Made by a program: the position numbers and the translations under genes
Notes under the pieces: generated by a model
Seen by the model: only the letters and a program-made list of their open reading frames with translations
What the model was told of the DNA's origin: nothing
Database searches by the model: none
In this document: piece after piece, positions 36,134-45,753 of the stretch
How positions within the stretch are numbered: the stretch's first letter is position 1
Layout of the letters: each line of letters starts with the position of its first letter
Assembly: GCA_029624765.1 (NCBI GenBank)
Contig: JARSSO010000021.1
Span: 47,370 to 111,369, forward strand
Direction: 5' to 3'
From: Candidatus Contendibacter sp.
GTDB taxonomy: Bacteria; Pseudomonadota; Gammaproteobacteria; Competibacterales; Competibacteraceae
Length of the DNA: 64,000 bases

Positions 36134-37126
36134 TCAACCACGCACTTCCCGATCAACCTGATCAACGGCGGAGAGCACATCCTCGCCCGGCTTGCGGGTC
36201 CACAGGCTCACCAGGACGATGCTGATACTCGCAAACACGACCCCGGGCACTATCTCGTACAACTCGGTCCAGCCGTAGTACTTCCAAAGCAGCACCGTGG
36301 CTGCGCCGACAATCACGCCGGCTAGGGTACCGGCCCGATTCATGCCATGCCACCAAAGTGACAACAGCAGTGGTGCAAACGCCAAGGCATATCCGAAGAG
36401 GTTAAGCAACTGACCTTTCTGACTGGACAAGCGCTCCAGCATGGCCGCGGCCGATAGGTAACCGCCAACGTGCTCGCCGCTGTCGGTGAAAATGGCCGGG
36501 GTGCCCGACACGCCAATCTTCTTGCCCAGGTTGTAATCATCGGCAACCGGATTGGTGCAAGTCCTGTTTTCAATCGTCTTGCCCGCCTTGGCATCGGTCA
36601 GGGCGGCGCGTTGGTCGGCGGCACACCAGACATTGACTGCCTTGGTGAATGATTCCGAATCGATGCCAGCGCGTGGGAAGAACAGGTAATCAACGGTGAT
36701 GCCTCGATCGTTATACTGTGCAATTTCTGTATGCAGCTTGCGGCAGAAGCCGCAGTCGATGTCGGTGAATACTGTGACGCGATATTTTTCGTTCTTGGCG
36801 GCAAAACGAATGCGCCTCTCCGGGCCGATCTTGGCCAGTTCAACCTTGCGCAGTGTAACCATACGTTGTTCGGTCAGGTCCACTTGGTTTGCAATGTCGA
36901 GAACCTTGCCTCGGATCATATAGTTGCCATCTTGGCTGATGTAGACCACCTTGCCATCAAACACCACCTCCGAAAGCCCGGGTATCGCGGCATCGGCAAT
37001 ACTTTCGATATGGGCGTTCGGGGCCATCGTCTTCACTGCGGCGCGCACGGTTGCCTCATCGGCTGATGTGGCGGTGGTGACCGTGAGGCCGGCGGCAGCC
37101 AGCAGATGAAGAGCGGAACGAAGCAT
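36134..37126 (-). CDS. DsbC-type disulfide isomerase fused to a PutP-type symporter C terminus
   Basis: Residues 1-238 are a full DsbC: signal peptide (cleaved near residue 21), N-terminal dimerisation domain, thioredoxin fold with CGFC (Cys125, Cys128) in VFTDIDCGFCRKLH, the second cysteine pair (WCAADQ, NRTCTNP) and the cis-proline loop GVSGTPAIF. It would reshuffle wrong disulfides in the periplasm. From about residue 240 (near 36409) the protein changes to three hydrophobic segments that match the last helices of sodium/proline symporters (GMNRAGTLAGVIVGAATVL, ELYEIVPGVVFASISIVLVS). The frame is unbroken. The join looks like an accidental fusion by deletion; whether the hybrid is made or functional is unknown. 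Confidence 0.8.
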   Translation of the reverse strand: MLRSALHLLAAAGLTVTTATSADEATVRAAVKTMAPNAHIESIADAAIPGLSEVVFDGKVVYISQDGNYMIRGKVLDIANQVDLTEQRMVTLRKVELAKIGPERRIRFAAKNEKYRVTVFTDIDCGFCRKLHTEIAQYNDRGITVDYLFFPRAGIDSESFTKAVNVWCAADQRAALTDAKAGKTIENRTCTNPVADDYNLGKKIGVSGTPAIFTDSGEHVGGYLSAAAMLERLSSQKGQLLNLFGYALAFAPLLLSLWWHGMNRAGTLAGVIVGAATVLLWKYYGWTELYEIVPGVVFASISIVLVSLWTRKPGEDVLSAVDQVDREVRG

Positions 37127-37249
37127 GATTGAACCTCATCTAATGAAAGGCACGAAATCAAAACGATTTCGACTGCTTGAAGTCACACCGCCTTACGGTA
37201 GCGGGGTGACCAGTATAGGCAGAAAAGTGCCGTGTGACATGCGGGGCTT

Positions 37250-37575
37250 CAAAAATCAAGGGGGGCGGCTGGCAGTGCCAATACACCCGCATGACCGATC
37301 CCCAGCGAGCCGAACAGCTGTGGTTGGCCATCGCCATCGCGACCCGGTGGATGCTGGCGGTCGGCGGGGAAGCCGAGGCCCACCAGTCGCCCACCACGTT
37401 TCCGAACGCGCCTAGTTCGCCCCGGCAACAGGGCCGACGCTGGCGGTTGGTCGGTGTCTTCCGCCATGGGTGGTCGTCGATCGTGGTTGCGCCTCTTCAA
37501 TCACCAGCCGTTGTCTCTCGGGCGGGGTTGCCCGGAACCCTGGCCCGCCGTGCCCAGCGCCCCGAGCAACCCACC
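37250..37575 (+). pseudogene. Transposase C-terminal remnant
   Basis: RMTDPQRAEQLWLAIAIATR, WMLAVGGEAE and the following QQGRRWRLVGVFRHGWSSIV correspond to the C-terminal end of a DDE-type transposase family common in such genomes. The frame shifts near 37490, after which the usual tail is read in another frame (QPLSLGRGCPEPWP). The N-terminal part with the catalytic residues is absent. Confidence 0.55.
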
Positions 37576-37854
37576 AATCGCCCACCAACGCGGCGGGCGT
37601 CGTGCCGCCGGTGACGAATCCCCAGAATCGCGGACCGCTGCTGGCCGGCATCGCCCGACCGTAGCGTTGCGCGAACAGATCGAGGGTTCGTTCCGCGCCC
37701 AATCCGTCATCCGTCAAGTCCAGTGGGCCATTACGGACAAAATCGGTCGCGGGCGGGCGATTATCGATGGAACCGAGATAGTCGAGCGAGGCGTCCACTA
37801 CTTTTCGAGCAAGTCGGACAGCCGGGAAGAATCTTGAGCGAGCAATGGATTCAT
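37571..37854 (-). pseudogene. N-terminal remnant of a group II PLP-dependent decarboxylase
   Basis: From ATG 37854 the frame reads MNPLLAQDSSRLSDLLEK and then needs one missing base near 37800 to continue as VVDASLDYLGSIDNRPPAT, LTDDGLGAERTLDLF and PRFWGFVTGGTTPAALVGDWW. This is the N-terminal region of aromatic-amino-acid/glutamate-type decarboxylases. The PLP lysine and most of the enzyme are absent; the gene is cut off at the transposase remnant. Confidence 0.65.
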
Positions 37855-37934
37855 GGAGAAGTTTCCGACTTGGTGGTCGTTGGGCTTGGCGAAAGCGCGC
37901 TGTGGATTTCATGGAAAAGCGCGTGGAGGAACGT

Positions 37935-39425
37935 TCAGCCAAACTCCAGCCGCAATCCCGCCTTTTTCAAATACCGCGCCTCCGCCTCCAGATCGGCGCG
38001 GGTCAGCGGGTGTTCCTCCAGCCAGCCGGCGGGAAACCGCAGTTCCAGACGCTGCTGATTTACGACCAGCGTCAGCGGCGGCAACGGTTGCCGGCTGCGG
38101 CCACGGTGCAACACCACGGCCACGCGCAACAGGACGCACAGCCGCCGGGCCGGCTGGGTCCATTCCTTGGGCAGGTGGGCGAAGGCGTCCGCCGGAAAGG
38201 ATCGGCGATGGCGACGCACCAGGGCCGCCAGTACCAGTTGATCGCCGCGCGAGAACCCCGGCAGGTCGGCGTGTTCCAGGATATAGGCCCCGTGCTTGTG
38301 ATAATCGCTGTGGGACAGCAACAGGCCGATCTCGTACAGCCGGGCCGCCCATTCCAGAATCCGGCCCTGGTCGTCGGTCGTCAGCCGCCAACTCTCCCGA
38401 ACCTGACCCAGCAAATCCAGCGCCGTCGCATGGACCCGCTCGGCCTGGGCTTCGTCCAACCCGTAGCGGCGGATCACGGTGGCGATGGTGCGGTCGCGCA
38501 CGTCCTCGTGGCGGATGCGCCCCAGCAGGTCGTAGATCACGCCTTCCCGCAACGCGCCGTCCGACACCTCCATCCGCTCCACCTTCAACGCCTCGCACAA
38601 CCCGTGCAGCACCACGAAGCCGCCGGTGAACACCCGCGCCCGCGCCGGCTCCAATTGCCAGCGAGTAGCAATCGCTCCGGTATTGCCTACCTCCAGCAAG
38701 GCCATCCGCAACCGCCGCAACGCTTCCAGGGTAATCCCGTCGCGGCACCACCCTTCTCGCGTCACCACCTCCTGAATCGCCTTGATCGAGCCCGAGGCGC
38801 CGGTGGCCCGCTCCCAGCCCCGTTCCAGATACTCCTCGCGCACCGGCTCCATCCGCAGTTGCACGATCAATTCCGCCTGGCGCAGCCGGGTCTCGGTGAT
38901 CCGGCCATCGTCGAAACAGGCGCGGCTCAGGCTGACGCAACCCATCTTCAGGCTGGTCAGGTGCAGAGGATCAAACTTCTCGCCGATGATGAATTCGGTG
39001 CTGCCGCCGCCGATGTCCACCACCAGCCGCCGGCCCGGTGCGTCGGCCACGCTGTGCGCGACGCCCAGATAGATCAGTCGCGCCTCTTCCTGGCCGCTGA
39101 TGATCTCGACGTTGTGCCCCAGCACCTCTTCGGCCCGGGCCAGAAATTCGGCGCTGTTGCGCGCCTGGCGCAGGGTGTTGGTGCCGACGATCCGTATCTG
39201 CTCCGGCGGAATGTGCCGCAGGCGCTGGCCGAATCGGGCCAGGCAGTTCAGGGCGCGTTGTTGCGCCTCCTCGGTCAGCCGATTCCGGGCGTCCAGTCCC
39301 GCGGCCAGTTGCACCATCTCCCGAATCCGGTCCAGCATTTGAACATGGTCGTCGGCAATTCGAGCCACGATCAGATGAAAGCTGTTGGATCCCAAGTCAA
39401 TCGCGGCGGCGACGTCAGCAGACAC
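37935..39425 (-). CDS. ppx: Exopolyphosphatase (Ppx/GppA family)
   Basis: The 496-residue protein has the ASKHA phosphate-binding motifs AIDLGSNSFHL (8-18) and VVDIGGGSTEFI, the catalytic-region GQEEARLIYLG and a C-terminal HD-like helical domain (HSDYHKHGAYIL). Ppx removes terminal phosphates from polyphosphate; GppA relatives cleave pppGpp, and the two cannot be told apart with certainty. Location with phoB, phoR and sixA favours a polyphosphate role. It is the last gene in the minus-strand set phoB-phoR-sixA-ppx. A MITE-like element lies between it and sixA. Confidence 0.88.
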   Translation of the reverse strand: MSADVAAAIDLGSNSFHLIVARIADDHVQMLDRIREMVQLAAGLDARNRLTEEAQQRALNCLARFGQRLRHIPPEQIRIVGTNTLRQARNSAEFLARAEEVLGHNVEIISGQEEARLIYLGVAHSVADAPGRRLVVDIGGGSTEFIIGEKFDPLHLTSLKMGCVSLSRACFDDGRITETRLRQAELIVQLRMEPVREEYLERGWERATGASGSIKAIQEVVTREGWCRDGITLEALRRLRMALLEVGNTGAIATRWQLEPARARVFTGGFVVLHGLCEALKVERMEVSDGALREGVIYDLLGRIRHEDVRDRTIATVIRRYGLDEAQAERVHATALDLLGQVRESWRLTTDDQGRILEWAARLYEIGLLLSHSDYHKHGAYILEHADLPGFSRGDQLVLAALVRRHRRSFPADAFAHLPKEWTQPARRLCVLLRVAVVLHRGRSRQPLPPLTLVVNQQRLELRFPAGWLEEHPLTRADLEAEARYLKKAGLRLEFG

Positions 39426-39442
39426 GGCAGTTCCCCTGTTTC

Positions 39443-39546
39443 AGAGCCTATACCAAAATTAACTTCATGAATGGATTTAAAAAATCATCGATCCTTGTTG
39501 CCAAATTCCCTCGCCCAAATGGGCGAGGGGGGGTCGTATAGGCTCT
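39443..39546. mobile_element. MITE-like element with 11-bp terminal inverted repeats
   Basis: AGAGCCTATAC (39443-39453) and GTATAGGCTCT (39536-39546) are perfect inverted repeats that bound 104 bases. Inside is a hairpin CCCTCGCCC/GGGCGAGGG (39508-39529). About 70 bases of its right side recur at 44127-44196, with the same GTATAGGCTCT end. It codes for nothing, and its last base is the first base of the sixA stop codon on the complementary strand. Confidence 0.65.
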
Positions 39547-40055
39547 CAATCCTGCTTCAGACTGCGCAACTGCCCGGCGGTCAGCGCCCAGTGCAGCACG
39601 CCCATGCCGGCTTCCGCGCGCTCCGGAAATTCGATCATGGCCACTCCCCCCTTGCGGAACGCCACCAGCGAACGCGGCTCCCCGGCCACCAGCAAACCGG
39701 CCAGCAAGCCCAGTTGCGGCTCGTGGCCCACCGCCACCACCAGATAGTTGGCCGGATATTGCGCCAGCCAGTCCGCGACCGCCTCGGGCGGATAGCGGTA
39801 ATCCAGGCTGGAACATTCCACCAGCGGCGGGTCGCCGCAGGCGCGGGCGATGATCTCGGCGGTCTCGCGGGCGCGCAGCAGCGGGCTGTGCGCCAGCACG
39901 TCGATCCGCCCCAACTGCGCGCGCAGGCGGTTGGCGCCCTTGCGCATCTTCTTGCGCCCAACCTCGGTCAGCGGCCGCCGCGCGTCGGTACCGCCCGCGG
40001 CGATGAAAGCCTCCGCCTCCTCGGCGATGGCATGGCGAACCAGCAGTAGTTTCAT
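39546..40055 (-). CDS. sixA: Phosphohistidine phosphatase SixA
   Basis: The 169-residue histidine phosphatase has the RHG-type motif LVRHAIAEE (His8), a second arginine in SPLLRARETAEI, and the distal histidine in VVAVGHEPQLGLL. SixA removes phosphate from histidines of signalling proteins such as HPt domains or phosphotransferase components. It lies 34 bases after phoR on the same strand, which raises the possibility that it acts on this or another phosphorelay. The start at 40055 gives the family N terminus MKLLLVRH. Confidence 0.85.
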   Translation of the reverse strand: MKLLLVRHAIAEEAEAFIAAGGTDARRPLTEVGRKKMRKGANRLRAQLGRIDVLAHSPLLRARETAEIIARACGDPPLVECSSLDYRYPPEAVADWLAQYPANYLVVAVGHEPQLGLLAGLLVAGEPRSLVAFRKGGVAMIEFPERAEAGMGVLHWALTAGQLRSLKQD

Positions 40056-40089
40056 GAAGCATTCCTCGGCGACGATGGCCGCCAGTTTA

Positions 40090-41421
40090 TCACCGGGACG
40101 CAGCCCCCGTTCGGGGGGCAACCGTTATCGGCTCCAACCGTGACTCGGCGGGAAAATCGCAGGTGAACACGCTGCCCACCCCCAGCGCGCTGGCGATCCG
40201 CAACTGGCCGCCATGCTGGTTGACCACGTGCTTGACGATGGACAACCCCAGACCGGTGCCGCCGCTGCCGCGCGAGCGGTCACGGTTGACCCGATAGAAG
40301 CGTTCGGTCAATCGCGGAATATGCTGGGGCGCGATGCCCTCGCCGTCGTCTTCCACCACCAGATGCACGCCGCCGGCATCGGCGAACCAGCGCAGCCCAA
40401 TTCGCCCACCGGCCGGGGTATAGCGCACCGCGTTGAACGCCAGATTGGCGAAAGCGCTGCGCAGGTCCTTTTCGCAACCCAGCATCCACAGCGTCGGCTC
40501 GGCGTTCACCTCGATCTGGTGGTTTTGTTCGCCGCTGAGCGCGAGGGCGTCGTCGGCGATCTCCGTCAGCAGCGCCGGGACGTTCACCGGCTGGCGCGGC
40601 GCGGGCTCCTTGCGCGCCTCCAGCCGGGCCAGCAGCAGCAAATCCTCGATGATGCGCAACATCCGGCGCGACTGCTCCTGCGTCCGATGCAAGGGTTGCC
40701 GCCAGGTTTCCAGGGCCGGGTCGTCGCTATCGAGCAATGTTTCCAGATAGCCGCTGATCACCGTCAGCGGGGTGCGCAGTTCATGCGAGACGTTGGCGAC
40801 CAAATCGCGCCGCATCTGCTCCAGCCGCCGGAGTTGGGAAACATCGGCCGCCAGCAGCAAGCGCTGCTTCTTGCCGTAGGGAACAAGTCGGGCGCCCAGC
40901 AGAATCGCATCGTCCACCGGCGAGGGAAATTCCACCCCATCGCTCGGTCGCCGCTGGGTCAGAAACGCCACGAAACCCGGATGGCGCACCAGATGGACAA
41001 TCGGCCGACCTATGTCCCGCGTCGGCGACAGGCCAAGCAGGCGTTGGGCCGCGCCGTTGCACCATACCATCCGGTCGTCCTCGCCAAGCACCACGGCGGC
41101 GTCCGGCAGCGCGGCGGTGGCCTGCTGGAACTGCTGGAACAATTTACTGAGCTTGCGCTTCCGCTTGCGGCTCTGCCGGCGCAGGCGGGCCAGGTGGGCG
41201 GCGATCTCGTCCCAAATCCCTTCCAACCGGGGCGGACCAGCGTCCCGGTCGCCGCGCAGCCAGCGATCCAGCCGGTACAACTGCCCCAGTTGCCAGGCCA
41301 GCTCCCCCAGGACGGCCAGCAGCAACGCCAGGGTCAGACGATCCATCAGCCCGCCCAGCAGCGCCGCGCCGGCGAACAACAGGGCCAGCCGCCGCCACAG
41401 GGCCCGCCAAGGCGTGGCCAC
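40090..41421 (-). CDS. phoR: Phosphate regulon sensor histidine kinase
   Basis: The 443-residue kinase has one or two N-terminal membrane helices (LALLFAGAALLGGLMDRLTL and on), a charged linker, a PAS domain (ALPDAAVVLGEDDRMVWCNG), the H-box NVSHELRTPLTVISGYLE, the N-box FANLAFNAVRYTP and G-boxes DDGEGIAP and GGTGLGLSIVKHV. The arrangement is that of PhoR, which lacks a large periplasmic sensor and reads phosphate status through the Pst transporter and usually PhoU. It starts 2 bases after the phoB stop, so the two are translated together. Confidence 0.92.
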   Translation of the reverse strand: MATPWRALWRRLALLFAGAALLGGLMDRLTLALLLAVLGELAWQLGQLYRLDRWLRGDRDAGPPRLEGIWDEIAAHLARLRRQSRKRKRKLSKLFQQFQQATAALPDAAVVLGEDDRMVWCNGAAQRLLGLSPTRDIGRPIVHLVRHPGFVAFLTQRRPSDGVEFPSPVDDAILLGARLVPYGKKQRLLLAADVSQLRRLEQMRRDLVANVSHELRTPLTVISGYLETLLDSDDPALETWRQPLHRTQEQSRRMLRIIEDLLLLARLEARKEPAPRQPVNVPALLTEIADDALALSGEQNHQIEVNAEPTLWMLGCEKDLRSAFANLAFNAVRYTPAGGRIGLRWFADAGGVHLVVEDDGEGIAPQHIPRLTERFYRVNRDRSRGSGGTGLGLSIVKHVVNQHGGQLRIASALGVGSVFTCDFPAESRLEPITVAPRTGAASR

Positions 41422-41423
41422 GG

Positions 41424-42116
41424 CTAAACCCGCGTCGAAAACCGGTAGCCGGCGCCGCGTACCGTTTGCACCAGCGTGTCGTAACCGTGCGGCTCCAGCA
41501 CCTTGCGCAGCCGGCGGATATGCACGTCGACGGTGCGTTCCTCGACGTAGACGTTGCTGCCCCAGACCCGGTCCAGCAACTGGCCCCGGCTGTAAACCCG
41601 TTCCGGGTGCGACATGAAGAACTCCAGCAGCCGGTATTCGGTCGGTCCCATGTCCAGCAAGGTTTCGTCGGCGCTGACCCGATGGCTGGCCAGGTCCAGG
41701 GACAGGCCGTTGGCGCGCAGGATTTCGTCTTCGGTCGCCGGCCCGCCGCGCCGCAGCACCGCCCGGATGCGCGCCACCAGTTCACGCGGCGAAAACGGTT
41801 TGGTGATGTAATCGTCGGCGCCGCTTTCCAGGCCCTGAACCTTGTCTTCCTCCTCGGCGCGGGCGGTCAGCATGATGATCGGCACCTCGCGGGTCAGCTC
41901 TTCCCTTTTCAGCCGGCGGGCCAGGTCGATGCCGCTGACGCCGGGCAGCATCCAGTCGAGCAGGATCAGGTCGGGCAGGCGTTCGGCGATCAGGGCCTGG
42001 GCCTGCCGGGCGTCGGCGGCCTCCCGCGTCTCGTAACCGACGCCGGTCAGGGCGAACGTCACCATTTCCCGAATCGGCCGCTCGTCCTCCACGATCAAGA
42101 TGCGTTTCGCGTTCAT
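41424..42116 (-). CDS. phoB: Phosphate regulon response regulator
   Basis: The 230-residue OmpR/PhoB-class regulator has acidic residues Glu10 and Asp11, the phosphoacceptor Asp54 (LLDWMLPG), Thr and Lys switch residues ([15 protein letters not shown]) and the winged-helix DNA-binding domain ending [15 protein letters not shown] and VRGAGYRFS. Phospho-PhoB activates genes with Pho boxes. A clear Pho box lies 77 bases upstream, so the pair is probably self-activating. Confidence 0.95.
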   Translation of the reverse strand: MNAKRILIVEDERPIREMVTFALTGVGYETREAADARQAQALIAERLPDLILLDWMLPGVSGIDLARRLKREELTREVPIIMLTARAEEEDKVQGLESGADDYITKPFSPRELVARIRAVLRRGGPATEDEILRANGLSLDLASHRVSADETLLDMGPTEYRLLEFFMSHPERVYSRGQLLDRVWGSNVYVEERTVDVHIRRLRKVLEPHGYDTLVQTVRGAGYRFSTRV

Positions 42117-42192
42117 AATCCCCCTTGATATCGACTCGAACCATCCCCAACTCGGGCGGGGACCTTGTCGCTCCCTTCATTAAGGCAATTCG

Positions 42193-42210
42193 ATGACAGG
42201 GAGATGACAA
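42193..42210 (-). promoter_or_regulatory. Pho box upstream of phoB
   Basis: On the minus strand TTGTCAT-CTCC-CTGTCAT, two near-perfect PhoB half-sites with the normal 11-base period. Ten bases after it comes TAATGA as a possible -10. It supports phosphate-starvation induction of phoBR. Confidence 0.75.
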
Positions 42211-42342
42211 GACCGGCGACCTGGATAGCCCACGGCTATCAACTTGTTTGGATGATTCAAATTCCAAAAACGGAGAGCACTCGCTAAGCTGCGAGCCATG
42301 TCAACCATCCACCGCCATCCACTCACACGAGGAGAGAGACCC

Positions 42343-42942
42343 ATGAGCGTTTTGGTCACCCAACCCGCCCCCGACTTCACCGCCGCCGCCGTTCTGCCCG
42401 ACGGTTCGATCAAGGAGAACTTCAAGCTGTCCGACCTGCGCGGCAAGTACGTGGTGCTGTTCTTCTATCCCCTGGACTTCACTTTCGTCTGCCCGTCGGA
42501 AATCATCGCTCATGACCACCGCGTCGCCAAGTTCAAGGAACTGGGGGTGGAGGTGGTCGGCGTGTCCATCGACTCGCAGTTCAGCCACTTCGCCTGGCGC
42601 GAAACGCCGGTCGAGAAGGGCGGCATCGGTCGTGTGCAATTCCCGCTGGTGGCCGACATCAAGCACGAAATCACCAGGGCTTACGGCATCGAGCATCCGG
42701 CCGGCGTCGCCCTGCGCGGTTCGTTCCTGATCGACAAGGCCGGCATCGTGCAGGCGCAGATCGTCAACAACCTGCCGCTGGGCCGCGAGGTGGACGAGAT
42801 GGTGCGCCTGGTCGAGGCCCTGCAATTCACCGAGCAGCACGGCGAGGTTTGCCCGGCCGGCTGGAAGAAGGGCCAGAAGGGCATGAAACCCACCGCCGAG
42901 GGCGTGGCCGCTTACCTGGCCGAGAATTCCAGCAAGCTGTAA
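42343..42942 (+). CDS. Peroxiredoxin (typical 2-Cys, AhpC/Prx1 type)
   Basis: The 199-residue enzyme has the peroxidatic Cys50 in DFTFVCPSEI and the resolving Cys170 in GEVCPAGWKKGQ, both in the normal sequence setting. It reduces hydrogen peroxide and organic hydroperoxides in the cytoplasm. A strong ribosome-binding site (GAGGAGAG) precedes ATG 42343, so the upstream frame to 42298 is not used. trxB follows 202 bases downstream on the same strand, giving a peroxidase and a thiol reductase as neighbours; they may be linked through thioredoxin. Confidence 0.93.
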   Translation: MSVLVTQPAPDFTAAAVLPDGSIKENFKLSDLRGKYVVLFFYPLDFTFVCPSEIIAHDHRVAKFKELGVEVVGVSIDSQFSHFAWRETPVEKGGIGRVQFPLVADIKHEITRAYGIEHPAGVALRGSFLIDKAGIVQAQIVNNLPLGREVDEMVRLVEALQFTEQHGEVCPAGWKKGQKGMKPTAEGVAAYLAENSSKL

Positions 42943-42951
42943 ACATCTCCG

Positions 42952-43048
42952 CCCCCTCTCCCGCTGGGAGAGGGCCGGGGTGAGGGCGCCAAGCGCCTGC
43001 GTCTCTGGAAAAACCCTTACCCCAACCCCTCTCCCACAGGGAGAGGGA
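42952..43048. repeat. Paired REP elements (BIME-like) between peroxiredoxin and trxB
   Basis: Two units in opposite orientation: CCCCTCTCCC-GCT-GGGAGAGGG followed by GGGGTGAGGG, then ACCCCAACCCCTCTCCC-ACA-GGGAGAGGG. Each forms a stem of 8-9 pairs and the whole can fold into a larger structure. The second unit matches the copy inside the RND pump gene. Confidence 0.75.
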
Positions 43049-43126
43049 AGTTTCGATCCAGCGTCCGCGCGCCAGCATCTTCCCCAACGGATGCTTGCGC
43101 CTTGGCGTTGTCCGCCAACCTTGTAA

Positions 43127-44095
<969 letters not shown>

Positions 44096-44126
44096 CGTAA
44101 TGGAGGGCGACGTCCGCCCCGACGAT

Positions 44127-44196
44127 CAAAAAATCCTCGATCCTTGTTGCCAAATTCCCCCTCCCAAAGGGCGAGGGGAGTTTTCGTATAGGCTCT
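44127..44196. repeat. Partial copy of the MITE-like repeat
   Basis: AAAAAATC, then CTCGATCCTTGTTGCC, a CCCTCCC hairpin and GTATAGGCTCT match the right side of the element at 39443-39546. The left inverted repeat was not found, so this copy seems truncated. Confidence 0.65.
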
Positions 44197-44262
44197 GAGT
44201 CGCTGGCTGCCGCGCCGCACCCAGGCATGGTGACGCTGAAACCGACCGTTGCTTTCCAGCCG

Positions 44263-45093
44263 TCAGGTTCCTTGTAAACCGGTTGCCCAGCCCGGAACCG
44301 GTGGCGTCGCTGGCAGGTGACGCGGCTCCCGCGCCGCCACCACCGCCGTTTGCCGATCAGTCCAACGCAGGATTTCCAACGCGCCGTCGGGGCGTTCCAC
44401 CAGCGCGGTGCAGCTTTCCACCCAGTCACCGTCGTTGCAGTACAGCACCCCGTGAAGATCGCGCAGGGCGGCGTGGTGGATATGGCCACAGATCACGCCG
44501 TCCAGTCCGCGCCGCGCCGCCTCGTGCGCCGCCGCCGCTTCGAAGCGGGCGATGTAGGCGGCGGCCCGGCCGATGCGCTGCTTGAGGAAGTTGGCCAGCG
44601 ACCAGTAGGGATGGTTCCAGCGGCGCCGCCAGCGGTTGTACCAGCGATTCAGGAACAGCAACAGTTCATAAGCGCCGTCGCCCAGCCCGTTGAGCAGCGG
44701 TCCCCCGCAACGAACCGCGCTGTCGCATTCGTCGCCATGGGTGACCAGGAAGCGGCGTCCATCGGCGGTGACGTGGATCGCATCCGGGGCGATTTCGATG
44801 GCGTCCACCCGCAGACCGAGATAATCGCGCACCACCTCGTCATGGTTGCCTGGCACGTAGATCACCCGGGTTCCGGCCCGCGCCTTGGCCAGGATGGTTT
44901 TCAGCACTTCGCCATGGGTCGCCGGCCAGCGCCCGCCCTTTCGCAGGCTCCAAAAGTCGATCAGATCGCCCACCAGATACAACCGTTCGCAGTCGGTCTG
45001 GCGCAGGAAGTCGAGCAGATATTCGGCCTTGCATTCCTTGAAGCCGAGATGCACGTCGGAGATCCACAGGGAACGAAACCTTGGGGATTCCAT
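44263..45093 (-). CDS. Metallophosphoesterase, PlcP-like (LpxH superfamily)
   Basis: The 276-residue calcineurin-like phosphoesterase has the metal-binding set ISDVHLG (Asp13, His15), VGDLIDFW, PGNHDE, VTHGDECD and CGHIHHA. By sequence alone it would be called UDP-2,3-diacylglucosamine hydrolase-like. Its place, 3 bases after btaB in the same operon, favours PlcP, the phospholipase C of phosphate-starved bacteria that turns phospholipids into diacylglycerol, the substrate of BtaA. That role is inferred from the neighbourhood; family members with LpxH activity look similar. Confidence 0.7.
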   Translation of the reverse strand: MESPRFRSLWISDVHLGFKECKAEYLLDFLRQTDCERLYLVGDLIDFWSLRKGGRWPATHGEVLKTILAKARAGTRVIYVPGNHDEVVRDYLGLRVDAIEIAPDAIHVTADGRRFLVTHGDECDSAVRCGGPLLNGLGDGAYELLLFLNRWYNRWRRRWNHPYWSLANFLKQRIGRAAAYIARFEAAAAHEAARRGLDGVICGHIHHAALRDLHGVLYCNDGDWVESCTALVERPDGALEILRWTDRQTAVVAAREPRHLPATPPVPGWATGLQGT

Positions 45094-45096
45094 GGG

Positions 45097-45753
45097 CTAG
45101 CTCCCCGGTTTTTGCCCGATGAAACGGAAGTAGCGCCAGCCGTCGCCGTAAGCGCCGCGCACGGCTTGCTCGACCGGCGGGCAGAGCGCGTTCAGGCGCG
45201 GCAGCAGGTGACCGTCCATCCGCACGTGATTGACGCCCATCCAGCGGCGGAATCCAGCGAAGCGGGTGTCGTGGAAATCCACTGCCGCCAGCCGGCCGCC
45301 CGGTCGCAAGTCCCGCAGAGCGGCTTCCATCGCCTGTTCCCAACCGGGATTGATCATCGACAGGCAATAGGAAAACACGACCAGATCGAAGCTGGGTCGC
45401 GGATTCAGCGGCTGGTCGTAGCGCCACTGAATCAGGGTGATTCGCCCCGGATGGACCATCAACTTGCGCCGCGCCCGCGCCAGCATGTCGGACGACAGGT
45501 CCAGGCCGGTGATCGCGGCGTCGGGGAACCGGCGGGCAAGATGCAGCAGGTTGCCGCCCGTGCCGCAACCGATTTCCAGGATGCGGCGCGGCGGCGGGGA
45601 GAGGCGGGCGATGGACTGGATCAGCGCCGTCCGCCCGAACAGGAAACTCCAGCGGGTGGCGTCGTACAGCCGGGCGTGCCAGCGGTAATAGCGGCTGAGA
45701 ACGGCGGTGTGATCCGCCGGGGTCGCCAGCGACAATGAATCGGACGAGTTCAC
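45097..45753 (-). CDS. btaB: Diacylglycerylhomoserine N-methyltransferase (BtaB)
   Basis: The 218-residue SAM-dependent methyltransferase has motif I ILEIGCGTGGNLLHLA, followed by GLDLSSDMLARA and VVFSYCLSMI. It would methylate the amino group of diacylglycerylhomoserine three times to give the betaine lipid DGTS. It starts with GTG at 45753, whose GTGA overlaps the btaA stop; a GGAGG sequence sits just before it. The longer frame upstream is not needed. Homology to BtaB is supported by the fixed pairing with btaA. Confidence 0.85.
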   Translation of the reverse strand: MNSSDSLSLATPADHTAVLSRYYRWHARLYDATRWSFLFGRTALIQSIARLSPPPRRILEIGCGTGGNLLHLARRFPDAAITGLDLSSDMLARARRKLMVHPGRITLIQWRYDQPLNPRPSFDLVVFSYCLSMINPGWEQAMEAALRDLRPGGRLAAVDFHDTRFAGFRRWMGVNHVRMDGHLLPRLNALCPPVEQAVRGAYGDGWRYFRFIGQKPGS

